From positions 1-64,000 of the forward strand of contig MGDH01000038.1 in assembly GCA_001790855.1 (NCBI GenBank): a DNA stretch of 64,000 bases. Reading direction: 5' to 3'. Both the position numbers and the translations under genes were made by a program. Source of the stretch: Candidatus Schekmanbacteria bacterium RIFCSPLOWO2_02_FULL_38_14 (GTDB taxonomy: Bacteria > Schekmanbacteria > GWA2-38-11). The notes beneath the pieces were generated by a model that saw only the letters and a program-made list of their open reading frames with translations, was not told where the DNA came from and did not search any database. Positions 55,131-63,210 of this stretch are shown piece after piece (within the stretch, counting starts at the first letter, position 1; each line of letters opens with the position of its first letter).

Positions 55131-57101
55131 TCAATTCAGAATCTTCAATGCACTGTCAAGCTGGGCGTGGCTGCCAAGAATGACAAGAATGTCGCCTGAT
55201 GAAACATTAAAATCAGCATGGGGATTTGTTATTGCCCTGCCGTTTCTGATAACTGCAATAACTGAGGCTTCGGTTTTTTTCCTGAGGTCAAGCTCGCCTA
55301 AGGTTTTTCCGTTTGCAGGTGAATCATCTGTTACAAGAAAGCTGTAAGTAATGGTTGCAACAAGGATTTTTGAGAGGTCTGCCAGTCTTTCTCCTGCCTC
55401 TGCTGGTTTTCTGAGCATTGCGTATCCTTTGTTTCTTATAATATTGACCTGATTCAGAATGAGATTTGTGGGAACATAGTGTTCTTTTAATACCCTTGAA
55501 AAAATCTCAATGGAGGTTTCAAATTCTTCGGGAATTACTTCGTTTGCTCCAAGTTTATAAAGCTCTTCAACCTCGCTTATGTAGCGGGTTCTGACAATAA
55601 CAACTATTCCGGGGTTTAATTCCTTAGCAACCTTTACAACAGCCCTTGTTGCCAGAGGGTCAGAGATTGCTATGACAATGGTGTGTGCCTCAGAGATATT
55701 AAGATTTTTTAAAACTTCATATTGAGCTGCGTCTCCGTAAAGAACCTGGTGATTCTCCTTTTTTGCAGCATCAACCTTTTCTGAGTTGATTTCAAGAATA
55801 AGGTAAGGAATTCCTGTTTCCTTGAGCACACGGGCTAAGTTTTCTCCATTAAGCCCGTACCCAACTATTATTACATGTTTTTTAATTTTATTTATTCTTA
55901 GCTCTGCTTCTGAAGTTGATTTTTCAGAATAACGAATCTTTTTTGTTATAAAAATGGAAATGGCAGATGCCTGTTTGATAAGAATGGGAGTTAAAAGCAT
56001 TGTAAAAAATGCGGCAGAGAGAAGAATTTGATATGCTTCAAAAGTAAGAAGCCCTAATTCCCTGCCTTCATTGAGTAAGATAAAGGAGAATTCTCCTATC
56101 TGAAAAAGCCCTAAGGCAACCATCAAAGCAATCCTCAGGGGAGACCCGAGAAGCAGGATTATAAATGTGAGAACTGAAACCTTTAAAATAAAAACAACAA
56201 AGGAAAGACCCACAATGGAAAGGAAATTTTTCAAAAAGAAATCCAGATTGAAAAGCATACCAACTGAAATAAAAAATATGCTGTTAAACACATTTTTAAA
56301 AGGGAGAATTTCAGCAATTATCTGATGGGAGTATTCTGATTCTGAGATTACAAGCCCTGCCACAAAAGCTCCGAGGGCCAGAGACAAGCCAAAGCTTGAT
56401 GTGAGCCATGCTGTTCCAAGGCATAACAGGAAAATAGTGAGTGTAAATACCTCTCTGTTATTTAATCTGACAACCTGCTTCAGGATTTTTGGTGCTAGAA
56501 TATATGAAATAAGAAAGATTGCAGTTGCAGAGAGCAGTGCTGTAATAAGAGTTTTAATCACAAGGAAAAGAGAGGATGAAGAACTCTTTGAGAGTAACTG
56601 GATAGAAAGTAACATTGGTATAACGGCTAAATCCTGAAACAAAAGAATTCCCGTACTGAGATTTCCCTGTGGTGAATCAGTAATCCCATAGTCAGAGTAA
56701 AGCTTAAGGATGATTGCTGTGCTGCTTAAGGTTATAAGAAATCCAATGAGCAATGAATTGGGCAGTGGATGGTTTTGGAAAAATAATGGAATGGAAACAA
56801 GCCCTGTGGTTAAAAAAACCTGAAGCCCGCCACCCAAAAGCCAGGACTTTTTTGATTTCATCATTCTTGTGATTGAGGATTCAATTCCTATTGAAAATAA
56901 TAACAGAACTACACCTATTTGTGCTAACAGTTCAACTGTTTGAACTTCATGGATAAGCTTTCCGCCATATGGTCCAATAATGACACCACTGATTAGAAAA
57001 CCTATAACAGGAGGAAGTTTAAGGTAATGGAAGATTATGCTGACTGGAACAGAGACAGCGAGAAGGATTATTAAGTCAATCAGCAAAGGAATTTGTTCCA
57101 T
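55131..57101 (-). CDS. CPA2 monovalent cation:proton antiporter, KefB-like
   Basis: 656 residues. 12-13 membrane spans (about 5-380) with the CPA2 patterns FLISGVIIGPYGG, LSSTAIILKLYSD and LALGAFVAGLVISESEYSHQI. Then a TrkA-N (RCK) domain HVIIVGYGLNGENLARVL at about 410, and a TrkA-C domain near 570-656. It ejects K+ or Na+ in exchange for protons and is gated by nucleotides. Convergent with serA, 18 bases apart. Confidence 0.92.
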   Translation of the reverse strand: MEQIPLLIDLIILLAVSVPVSIIFHYLKLPPVIGFLISGVIIGPYGGKLIHEVQTVELLAQIGVVLLLFSIGIESSITRMMKSKKSWLLGGGLQVFLTTGLVSIPLFFQNHPLPNSLLIGFLITLSSTAIILKLYSDYGITDSPQGNLSTGILLFQDLAVIPMLLSIQLLSKSSSSSLFLVIKTLITALLSATAIFLISYILAPKILKQVVRLNNREVFTLTIFLLCLGTAWLTSSFGLSLALGAFVAGLVISESEYSHQIIAEILPFKNVFNSIFFISVGMLFNLDFFLKNFLSIVGLSFVVFILKVSVLTFIILLLGSPLRIALMVALGLFQIGEFSFILLNEGRELGLLTFEAYQILLSAAFFTMLLTPILIKQASAISIFITKKIRYSEKSTSEAELRINKIKKHVIIVGYGLNGENLARVLKETGIPYLILEINSEKVDAAKKENHQVLYGDAAQYEVLKNLNISEAHTIVIAISDPLATRAVVKVAKELNPGIVVIVRTRYISEVEELYKLGANEVIPEEFETSIEIFSRVLKEHYVPTNLILNQVNIIRNKGYAMLRKPAEAGERLADLSKILVATITYSFLVTDDSPANGKTLGELDLRKKTEASVIAVIRNGRAITNPHADFNVSSGDILVILGSHAQLDSALKILN

Positions 57102-57161
57102 AAGTATTAACTATATTCTTCCAAACAGAAAGATTCCAAGATAACATCGGGCTACACATTA

Positions 57162-57262
57162 TGTCATTGCCTGCCTACCGCAGGCAGGCTTTAGGGCTAC
57201 CTGTCTGCCGACAGGCAGGAAGCCCTTCGCAATGACGAGCGAGGGACCTGCTCGCAATGACA
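57162..57262. repeat. R1/R5 composite palindrome
   Basis: GTCATTGCCTGCCTACCGCA and GCAGGCTTTAGGGC, then CTGTCTGCCGACAGGCAG and GCCCTTCGCAATGAC form nested hairpins; a CGAGGGACCTGCTCGCAATGAC arm follows. Part of a 289-base divergent spacer upstream of htpX. Confidence 0.65.
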
Positions 57263-57390
57263 ACCAGAAGATAGCAGTTCTCCATTGGAAAGTTCAAGGA
57301 GTTTTTGCAATGAAGGATTTATCTTGAAATTTAAAGCTAAATAGCCTAATTAAATAGATAATAAAAATCTGCAAGAAAGGAGATAATATA

Positions 57391-58362
57391 ATGGTGAATA
57401 TGAAATTCAGAATGTATCTTTTATTAGCCGTTCTATTTGCAATAGTCTACGCTATTATTACAGTAGGAGGTACTTTTTTAGGGATTGGAAACTTTTATTT
57501 CTACTTAACAATATCCATTGGGATGATGCTTGTTCAATATATGATAGGTCCAAAGATTGTTGAATGGTCAATGGGAGTAAAGTACATCAATAAAGGAGAA
57601 TATCCAAAATTGGACAGGATGATTGATGAGCTTGCAGTGAGTGCAAAAATTCCAAAACCCAGAATCGGCATCTGTGAAACACCAATGCCGAATGCCTTTG
57701 CTTTTGGCAGGGGAGTAAATGACGGAAGGGTTTGTGTAACAAGAGGGATTCTTAATATCCTTGAACAAAATGAGCTGAAAGCAGTTTTAGCCCATGAAAT
57801 GAGCCATCTTAAAAACAGGGATGTGCTTTTTATAACAATTCTTTCAGTTATTCCAATGATTCTTTACCGCATTGCGTGGAACTTCATGTTTTTTGGCGGA
57901 GGAAGAGACAGGGAAGGCAGCGGCGGTAATGCTGCGCTTGTCGGAATGGCTGCTTTTCTTTTTTATTTCATTACAAACCTTCTGGTTCTCTATGCGTCAA
58001 GGATAAGGGAATATTTTGCTGACAGGGGGTCAATGCAATTGGGAAGTCAACCTGCTGACCTTGCATCAGCGCTTTATAAGCTTGTCTATGGTTCAGCTAA
58101 AATGCCAAAAGAGGCATTGAAACAGGTTGAAGGGATGAAGGCATTTTTTATCAATGACCCTTCAAGGGCATTGCGTGAAATCCGCGAGTTGCAGCAGCTG
58201 GATTTGGACAGAAGCGGTACAATTGATGCCGGTGAATTAGAGGCTTTACGCATAAAAACCATTAAATTAAGCTTTAGTGACAGGCTTATGGAAACTCTGA
58301 GCACTCACCCTAATATGCTCAAGAGGATTAATGAGCTTTCAAAAGCTAACAGAAGATTCTGA
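57391..58362 (+). CDS. htpX: M48 membrane metalloprotease HtpX with EF-hand-like loop
   Basis: 323 residues. Two N-terminal spans, the zinc motif HEMSHLKN (HExxH), two further spans (about 148-166 and 183-202), and the second zinc ligand Glu in REYFADRGS. Residues 271-282 (DLDRSGTIDAGE) match a canonical EF-hand calcium loop, DxDxSGxIxxxE, an unusual insert in HtpX. HtpX degrades misfolded membrane proteins. AAAGGAGATAATATA precedes the ATG (Shine-Dalgarno AAAGGAG, spacing 8). Confidence 0.9.
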   Translation: MVNMKFRMYLLLAVLFAIVYAIITVGGTFLGIGNFYFYLTISIGMMLVQYMIGPKIVEWSMGVKYINKGEYPKLDRMIDELAVSAKIPKPRIGICETPMPNAFAFGRGVNDGRVCVTRGILNILEQNELKAVLAHEMSHLKNRDVLFITILSVIPMILYRIAWNFMFFGGGRDREGSGGNAALVGMAAFLFYFITNLLVLYASRIREYFADRGSMQLGSQPADLASALYKLVYGSAKMPKEALKQVEGMKAFFINDPSRALREIRELQQLDLDRSGTIDAGELEALRIKTIKLSFSDRLMETLSTHPNMLKRINELSKANRRF

Positions 58363-58435
58363 AATCGCGAACCGTGATTCGTGGCTTGTCAAACGTTGTT
58401 CGGTAAATTACGAAAGACGAGGCACGGACTCAGTG

Positions 58436-58640
58436 TCACAATCCACTGCTAAACTCTCTCTTCACTTCATCAAGCTTTTCTGGATTCAAGAATAAATCAA
58501 GAGCGGTTAATGCAAGGGCTTTTGCTCCAATAATTAAACCATCATCTCCGCTTGAAGAAATTGCAGCCTGCGCGCTCTGTCCGTAGAACTTAAACCTCAT
58601 CTGAACATTTGCAAGAAATTTTAAGTATAATTGATTTTGA
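58436..58640 (-). pseudogene. M20-family amidohydrolase remnant
   Basis: A short minus-strand frame ends ALALTALDLFLNPEKLDEVKREF, like the C-terminal end of M20/AbgB-type amidohydrolases, and a little upstream reads FKFYGQSAQAA, similar to the central dimerisation-domain motif FxGxxAHAA but with His replaced by Gln. Most of the protein is absent, and the first residues of the frame (58699-58735) come from an R6 repeat. Best read as a gene that lost its body. Confidence 0.55.
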
Positions 58641-58698
58641 GCGGTTCGACAAAAGTGAAGGTTAATCATTTGACAGCAACAACTTACAGTCACAAAAA

Positions 58699-58728
58699 GG
58701 GTAGGGGAGGCTAAAGCCTCCCCTACCC
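58699..58728. repeat. R6 perfect palindrome
   Basis: The unit contains GGGGAGGCTAAAGCCTCCCC with further GGTA/TACC extensions, giving 14-bp perfect arms. Sits between the M20 remnant and the lipoprotein gene, downstream of the latter's stop. Confidence 0.75.
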
Positions 58729-58753
58729 AAAACATCTAACCGACTTGTACAAC

Positions 58754-59485
58754 TTACTGAACCTGCGGTGCTTCACCCCCGACTAATTTCTCAGCCTCTG
58801 ACTTGGCGTTGTTGCACGGAGTGTCAAGAGAAACTTTGATTTCTTCAAGCTGTTTAATTGCATCATCAAGTTTTTCTTTCTTTTCTAAGATATTTTCATC
58901 CCCGGAAAGTCCGGAAGCCTGCTGAATCGTGGCATCTGCCTTTGTCAGATTATCTTTTGCGTCTGTGAGATTTTTGTCAAAATCTGATTTAATCTGTTTT
59001 TTTAACTCATTAATCTTAGTCTTTGCTTCTTTTTTCTTGCCCTTATCCTTTATCTTGGGCAACACACTCTTTAATGCTTCGTCAATACATGATGAGGATG
59101 CAGACTCAATAAGCTGGCTTACTGTGCCTTTGGTTTCAGCAGCCTTTTGTGAAAGCGGTTCAATCTCACTCTTTATTTTTTCAAGTTTTTCAGAAGCAGC
59201 ATCCTTTGCAGCTGTGAATTTATCTTTTGCAGCAACAAAAGAGGTTTTTGCTTTTTCATAATTCTTTCCTGTCATTTCAATTTCAGCCGCCTGCTTTTCA
59301 GTCACTGCAGCCTGGTATTCTTCAGGCGCGAGCTTTTCAGCGTTAGCAGCAACCGCATCCTTTTCTGCTGCCTCAGTATCTGCCTTCTCTTTTGTCGGAG
59401 GCCTTTGGCATCCAACAACTGCAAGTGAAACTGCAACAAACAAAACACAGAAAATCAGTATTGGACTCCTCTTGAACTTGTTCAT
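58754..59485 (-). CDS. lipoprotein with coiled-coil repeats
   Basis: 243 residues from ATG 59485; AAAGGAG precedes it by 5 bases. Signal peptide PILIFCVLFVAVSLAVVGC ends in lipobox VVGC. The mature chain is Ala/Lys/Glu-rich, predicted coiled coil (AATEKQAAEIEMTGKN-like, KAKTSFVAAKDKFTAAKDAA) and resembles DUF4398-type repeats (EEYQAAVTEKQAAE). Two Cys pairs (SSSCIDEALK, TPCNNAK) may form disulfides. Likely periplasmic or outer-membrane structural protein; function unknown. Confidence 0.7.
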   Translation of the reverse strand: MNKFKRSPILIFCVLFVAVSLAVVGCQRPPTKEKADTEAAEKDAVAANAEKLAPEEYQAAVTEKQAAEIEMTGKNYEKAKTSFVAAKDKFTAAKDAASEKLEKIKSEIEPLSQKAAETKGTVSQLIESASSSCIDEALKSVLPKIKDKGKKKEAKTKINELKKQIKSDFDKNLTDAKDNLTKADATIQQASGLSGDENILEKKEKLDDAIKQLEEIKVSLDTPCNNAKSEAEKLVGGEAPQVQ

Positions 59486-59491
59486 ATGCAC

Positions 59492-60012
59492 TCCTTTAAA
59501 AATGTTTGGTTAAATTAAAAGTTAATAAATATTAATAAAAATGTTTTTAAAAATATTTAATCAAAATCCTCTTTTCAACACCACCTCCTGTACCATATAA
59601 GTTATTTAGAAATGGATTCGCTCTTTTTTCTCTCTCTTTTCCTTCTTCTTCTCCTTTAAACTTTTTACCGGCTTTCTCTTTTGCTCCTTTTTGACTTTAT
59701 CCATTCCTTTCATTTTTTAGCCTCCAAAAAATTATTGGTTTTTAATTAATTGGTAAGTTCCTTATTCATTTTTTTAATTCAGACTGGAGAGTTAGTATCA
59801 AATTTTTTAAAAAAAATCAATATAATTTTTTATTAAAAATATTTTTTATTATTTCAAGCAAAATAGTGGTTATTTAATTTATGCAATGTTTACTTTAATA
59901 AGGATTATTGGGTCGGATAGTTTTTATAGGATTGAAAAGCCTGCAAATCAAAGAGGGAGACTTGTTTTATGCCTCCCTCTTCTTTAATTCTTACTGATGA
60001 TTTTTACTTTAT
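59492..60012. other. 521-base AT-rich spacer with one tiny gene
   Basis: Holds the 35-codon minus-strand gene at 59606-59713, listed separately. The remainder (59714-60012) is AT-rich with poly-T and poly-A runs and a partial TAAATT motif; no repeat, tRNA or other frame is convincing. Confidence 0.5.
59606..59713 (-). CDS. small Lys-rich basic protein, 35 aa
   Basis: MKGMDKVKKEQKRKPVKSLK and a matching EKKKEKREKKE tail make a 35-residue, highly basic protein, too short for default gene callers. GGAGG sits 7 bases upstream of the ATG, which is a strong initiation signal. Its layout, KGMDKKK followed by KPVKSLKEK, resembles a small basic proteobacterial family I have seen described as conserved hypotheticals (recalled, not verified). 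It may bind nucleic acid or the ribosome. Confidence 0.6.
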   Translation of the reverse strand: MKGMDKVKKEQKRKPVKSLKEKKKEKREKKERIHF

Positions 60013-60468
60013 TTATTCAGACTTTTCTGATTTGCCTTCTTCTTTTTCCTCTGGTGCAGGTGCTGCGGCTGTTTCTTTTTTTGGCTCAGAGGCTGCTCCT
60101 ATACCAAGGGCTTCTCTTGTTTTTGAGCCTGGAATTCCATCAGCCTTTAAGCCTTTTTTCTCCTGAAATTTCTTGATTGCCTCAGTTGTGGCATCATCTA
60201 AATTGCCGTTTGCTTCACCGCTGTAGCTTCCATCAGCCTTTAAGGCTTCCTGAACGGCTTTTATTGTTGATGCCTTGTACTTTGGCATTTCAGGTGCTGC
60301 TTTTTCTTCTGCTGCAGGAGTGGCTTCTGGCGTTGCAGGCTGTGCTGCTTCAACAGGGGCTGCTTCCATTTTGGCAGCTTCTCCGGTCCCTTCCTCTGAA
60401 AAGACTGGTAAAGCTAAAAAACAGATAAATCCAACTAATAATAAAGAAAGAAAAGTTTTCTTAATCAA
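60013..60468 (-). CDS. peptidoglycan-binding (PG_binding_1) exported protein
   Basis: 151 residues. The start is set at TTG 60468 because GGAGG lies 8 bases upstream; an earlier GTG overlaps that site. Signal peptide FLSLLLVGFICFLALPVFS with cleavage before EEG, an Ala/Pro/Glu-rich linker (EAAQPATPEATPAAEE), a PG-binding fold of about 80-130 (AIKKFQEKKGLKADGIPGSKTREALG), then an acidic tail. It probably binds peptidoglycan in the periplasm; no catalytic domain is attached. Confidence 0.8.
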   Translation of the reverse strand: MIKKTFLSLLLVGFICFLALPVFSEEGTGEAAKMEAAPVEAAQPATPEATPAAEEKAAPEMPKYKASTIKAVQEALKADGSYSGEANGNLDDATTEAIKKFQEKKGLKADGIPGSKTREALGIGAASEPKKETAAAPAPEEKEEGKSEKSE

Positions 60469-60661
60469 TATAATCACCTCCTTTTATTTGTAAAATAAAA
60501 TTTGAAATTAATTAGATTTTTTACATAGTTGTTTCAATTATTGCAAGCATTTTCTATACTATTTGAACTTTTGCTTGACAATAAAAAATCTATATTACTT
60601 ATTAATAGTCCAGCTTAAACTAATTTGTAAACTTTTCTAACAGAATAATAAGGAGTTTTAA

Positions 60662-61081
60662 ATGGCAACAGAGAGATCTCTTGTAATGGTTAAGCCTGAT
60701 GGAGTCGCAAAAGGAGCAGCTGGAGATATTATTTCAAGGTTTGAGAAAGCCGGCTTAAGGCTTATTGGTCTCAAGATGATTCATATGGAAAAAAGAAAAG
60801 CTGAAGGCTTTTATATTGTCCACAGGGAAAGACCTTTCTATAATGACCTCACAAACTTTATGTCCTCAGGTCCAACTGTTGTAATAGCGCTTGAAGGAGA
60901 AGGTGCAATTGCAAAAATACGTGATATGATGGGACCAACAGATTCAAAGAAAGCGCTTAAAGGAACTATCAGGGGTGAGTGGGGAACTGATGTTGAAAAA
61001 AATGCTGTTCATGGTTCTGACTCAAAGGAATCTGCAAGCTTTGAAATACCTTATTTTTTTAACAGACTTGAACTTTTTTGA
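60662..61081 (+). CDS. ndk: nucleoside diphosphate kinase
   Basis: 139 residues, full length. LVMVKPDGV near 7-15, catalytic His117 in NAVHGSDS and the R/T-rich GTIRGEWGTD. It transfers the gamma phosphate between nucleotides. AAGGAG lies 6 bases before the ATG. TTGACA at 60575 could be a -35 element but no consensus -10 follows. Confidence 0.96.
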   Translation: MATERSLVMVKPDGVAKGAAGDIISRFEKAGLRLIGLKMIHMEKRKAEGFYIVHRERPFYNDLTNFMSSGPTVVIALEGEGAIAKIRDMMGPTDSKKALKGTIRGEWGTDVEKNAVHGSDSKESASFEIPYFFNRLELF

Positions 61082-61329
61082 TTGTCAAATATGGAAAGAA
61101 CAGTTAACCTATTGACTATCATTTTGTACTGATTCGTTAAGATTTCAAATTATAATTTCTAATATTTCCAAGTCAGTACTGCGGGTCAGGGAAAAACACT
61201 CCTCTATCTTTTGCAAGATTAAAAACTGAACAGAGTCTATTTATTTTTGTAAAGAACCAAAAAGTATTATTTTAAAATATTTATCAGCTTACTTTGCCTT
61301 AACATTTTAAATTGCAAGGAGAATTTTTT

Positions 61330-61674
61330 ATGGAAGAAAAAAGGATAAAGGATAGAAGATTAGGTTCTGACAGGAGGCTTTTTATTTCCGTTGTAGATAA
61401 CAGGTACTATGAAAAACGGAGAATTTTAAAAGTGAAAATAATAATGAGTACAAAACAGGCATATGTTGGGGAGTTTCATCTTTCTGAAGCAAAAAGAGGA
61501 TTATCAGATGCAATGAATTATGAAAAGTCCTTTATAAACCTCACAGATGTAAGAATAGATGATTTTTCAGAAGTTATTCCCTCTATTTCATTAAACAAGG
61601 AACGGATTGTTTCTGTTGAAGAAATTTCATCAAGAAAAGCTCTTAGCTTGGAAGAAGGCAAAGCTGTAGCATAA
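61330..61674 (+). CDS. conserved hypothetical, DUF6812-like
   Basis: 114 residues from ATG 61330; AAGGAG lies 8 bases upstream, so the earlier in-frame Met is not used. The stretch AYVGEFHLSEAKRGLSDAMNYEKSFINLTDVRI and ERIVSVEEIS fits a family of small proteins with a PilZ-like or LPxG-free beta fold (DUF6812 type, recalled). RLGSDRRLFIS near the start is basic. No catalytic residues are evident. It may be a regulator; function unknown. Confidence 0.5.
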   Translation: MEEKRIKDRRLGSDRRLFISVVDNRYYEKRRILKVKIIMSTKQAYVGEFHLSEAKRGLSDAMNYEKSFINLTDVRIDDFSEVIPSISLNKERIVSVEEISSRKALSLEEGKAVA

Positions 61675-61748
61675 ACATAATTGCAAACTTTTGCCTTTAC
61701 ATCTTCAGCTTTATCTGCTACAAAAATCACTGTTTTAAAGTTTCAATC

Positions 61749-61808
61749 TCGATAGGCAGAGGGTTTTCTAACCTTGTCTTTGCAGAACAAGAATGCCCTG
61801 CCTATCGA
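61749..61808. repeat. R2 element before the thiolase gene
   Basis: TCGATAGGCAG and CTGCCTATCGA are inverted ends; GGGTTTTCTAACC lies inside. Ends 55 bases before the thiolase ATG. Confidence 0.65.
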
Positions 61809-61863
61809 TAATCGTTTTTCAAAATCTGGATAATCAAGCATAATATATACTTAGGAGGCTGGT

Positions 61864-63051
61864 ATGCAAAAAGTTGTTATTGTAAGCGCTGTAAGGACGC
61901 CATTTGGAAATTTTGGCGGGGTTCTCAGGGATTTCACATCTGCTGAGCTTGGCGGAATGGTACTTACAGAGGTAATGAAAAGAATAAATCTTGACCCAAA
62001 GCTTGTTGAGGAGGTTTGTTTTGGAATAAACCTGCCTGGTTCAGACCGCTCTATTGCGCGTCAGGCAGCCTTAAAGGCAGGAATTTCTGATGATATTCCA
62101 GCTATCTCTCTTGACAGGGCATGCTGTTCAAGCATGACTGCCATGGGTATTGAATCCCAGAACATACAGCTTGGACAGGTTAATATTGCAGCTGCAGGAG
62201 GAGCTGAGAATATGAGCCAGGTCCCCTATTTTATCCACGCAGCAAGGTGGGGACAGCGCATTGGAGATATAGTTTTATCAGACCAGCTTGTAATTAAATG
62301 CCCTTATTCAGGCGTTCCAAGAGCCATTCAGGCAGGAAAAGAGGCTCTTGAATTTGGCATTACAAGAGAGGACCAGGACAAATGGGCTTTGAGAAGCCAG
62401 CAGTTTTGCGGAAAGGCGCAGGCAGAGGGAAAGTTCGAGGACGAGATAATGACAATTAAAATCCCTCAGAAAAAAGGGGAGCCTTTAATAGTTGACAAAG
62501 ATGAGGCACCAAGACCTGACATAACCCTTGAAAAATTAGCAAAGCTTCCAACAGTTAACCAGAGCCCTACAGTTACAGCAGGAAATGCTCCGGGGCTGAA
62601 TACAGGAGCCTCTGCAGTTATTCTGATGTCTGAGGAAAAGGCAAAGGAGATGAAGCTTCCTGTCATTGCAACTCTTATCTCCCATGCCCGCTATGCAGGG
62701 CATCCTCAGAGGATAGCTTCAATTCCAGCACATACAGCAAAGATAGCTTTAAAGAGGGCTAACCTGACAATTGATGATATAAAGCTTATAGAGATTAATG
62801 AAGCCTTTGCAGCAATGCCTCTTGTTTCAAGCAAAATCCTTGGAGACTCTGACCCTGAAAGGGTTGAGAAAATCAGAGAAAAGCTGAATGTCAACGGGGG
62901 TGCTGTTGCAATCGGGCATCCAACAGGCGCAACAGGTGCAAGGCTTGTTATGACCCTTGCCTATGAACTAAAAAGGCGCGGCGGTGGATATGGCTTGGCT
63001 TCAATATGCGGAGGAATCGGAGAAGGAGAAGCATGTGTGATTAAGGTATAG
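61864..63051 (+). CDS. acetyl-CoA acetyltransferase (thiolase)
   Basis: 395 residues. Thiolase motifs: active Cys87 in DRACCSSMTA, the NEAFAAMP loop with Asn-Glu, GHPTGATGARL with His and the second Cys in SICGGIGEGEA. Residues 88-90 (CSS) differ from the usual CGSG, which may reduce activity or change chain specificity. It condenses or cleaves acetoacetyl-CoA-type substrates. TTAGGAGG lies 5 bases upstream of the ATG. Followed by an acyl-CoA mutase gene, so possibly part of a butyrate- or branched-chain-type CoA pathway. Confidence 0.9.
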   Translation: MQKVVIVSAVRTPFGNFGGVLRDFTSAELGGMVLTEVMKRINLDPKLVEEVCFGINLPGSDRSIARQAALKAGISDDIPAISLDRACCSSMTAMGIESQNIQLGQVNIAAAGGAENMSQVPYFIHAARWGQRIGDIVLSDQLVIKCPYSGVPRAIQAGKEALEFGITREDQDKWALRSQQFCGKAQAEGKFEDEIMTIKIPQKKGEPLIVDKDEAPRPDITLEKLAKLPTVNQSPTVTAGNAPGLNTGASAVILMSEEKAKEMKLPVIATLISHARYAGHPQRIASIPAHTAKIALKRANLTIDDIKLIEINEAFAAMPLVSSKILGDSDPERVEKIREKLNVNGGAVAIGHPTGATGARLVMTLAYELKRRGGGYGLASICGGIGEGEACVIKV

Positions 63052-63078
63052 GGAGGAAAATATAAGGGAAAAGGTAAA

Positions 63079-63188
63079 GTTCAAATGTCAAAGCTCAAAG
63101 TCCAAAGTAAATTCCAAATTCAAATGAAAGAAATGAAAAAAAATCTTTTGGCATTTTGTCATTAGACATTCATTTGACATTTGAACTT
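63079..63188. repeat. R3 long inverted repeat between thiolase and mutase genes
   Basis: TTCAAATGTCAAAGCTCAAA on the left and CATTTGACATTTGAACTT on the right are inverted arms, separated by about 65 bases. A probable regulatory or terminator-like element in the operon. Confidence 0.7.
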
Positions 63189-63210
63189 AATATTTTAAGG
63201 AGCTGTTAAG

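Noticed and set aside
60575-60606. TTGACA-like promoter for ndk
   Set aside because: A TTGACA at 60575 lacks a good -10 at the usual spacing in a very AT-rich region.
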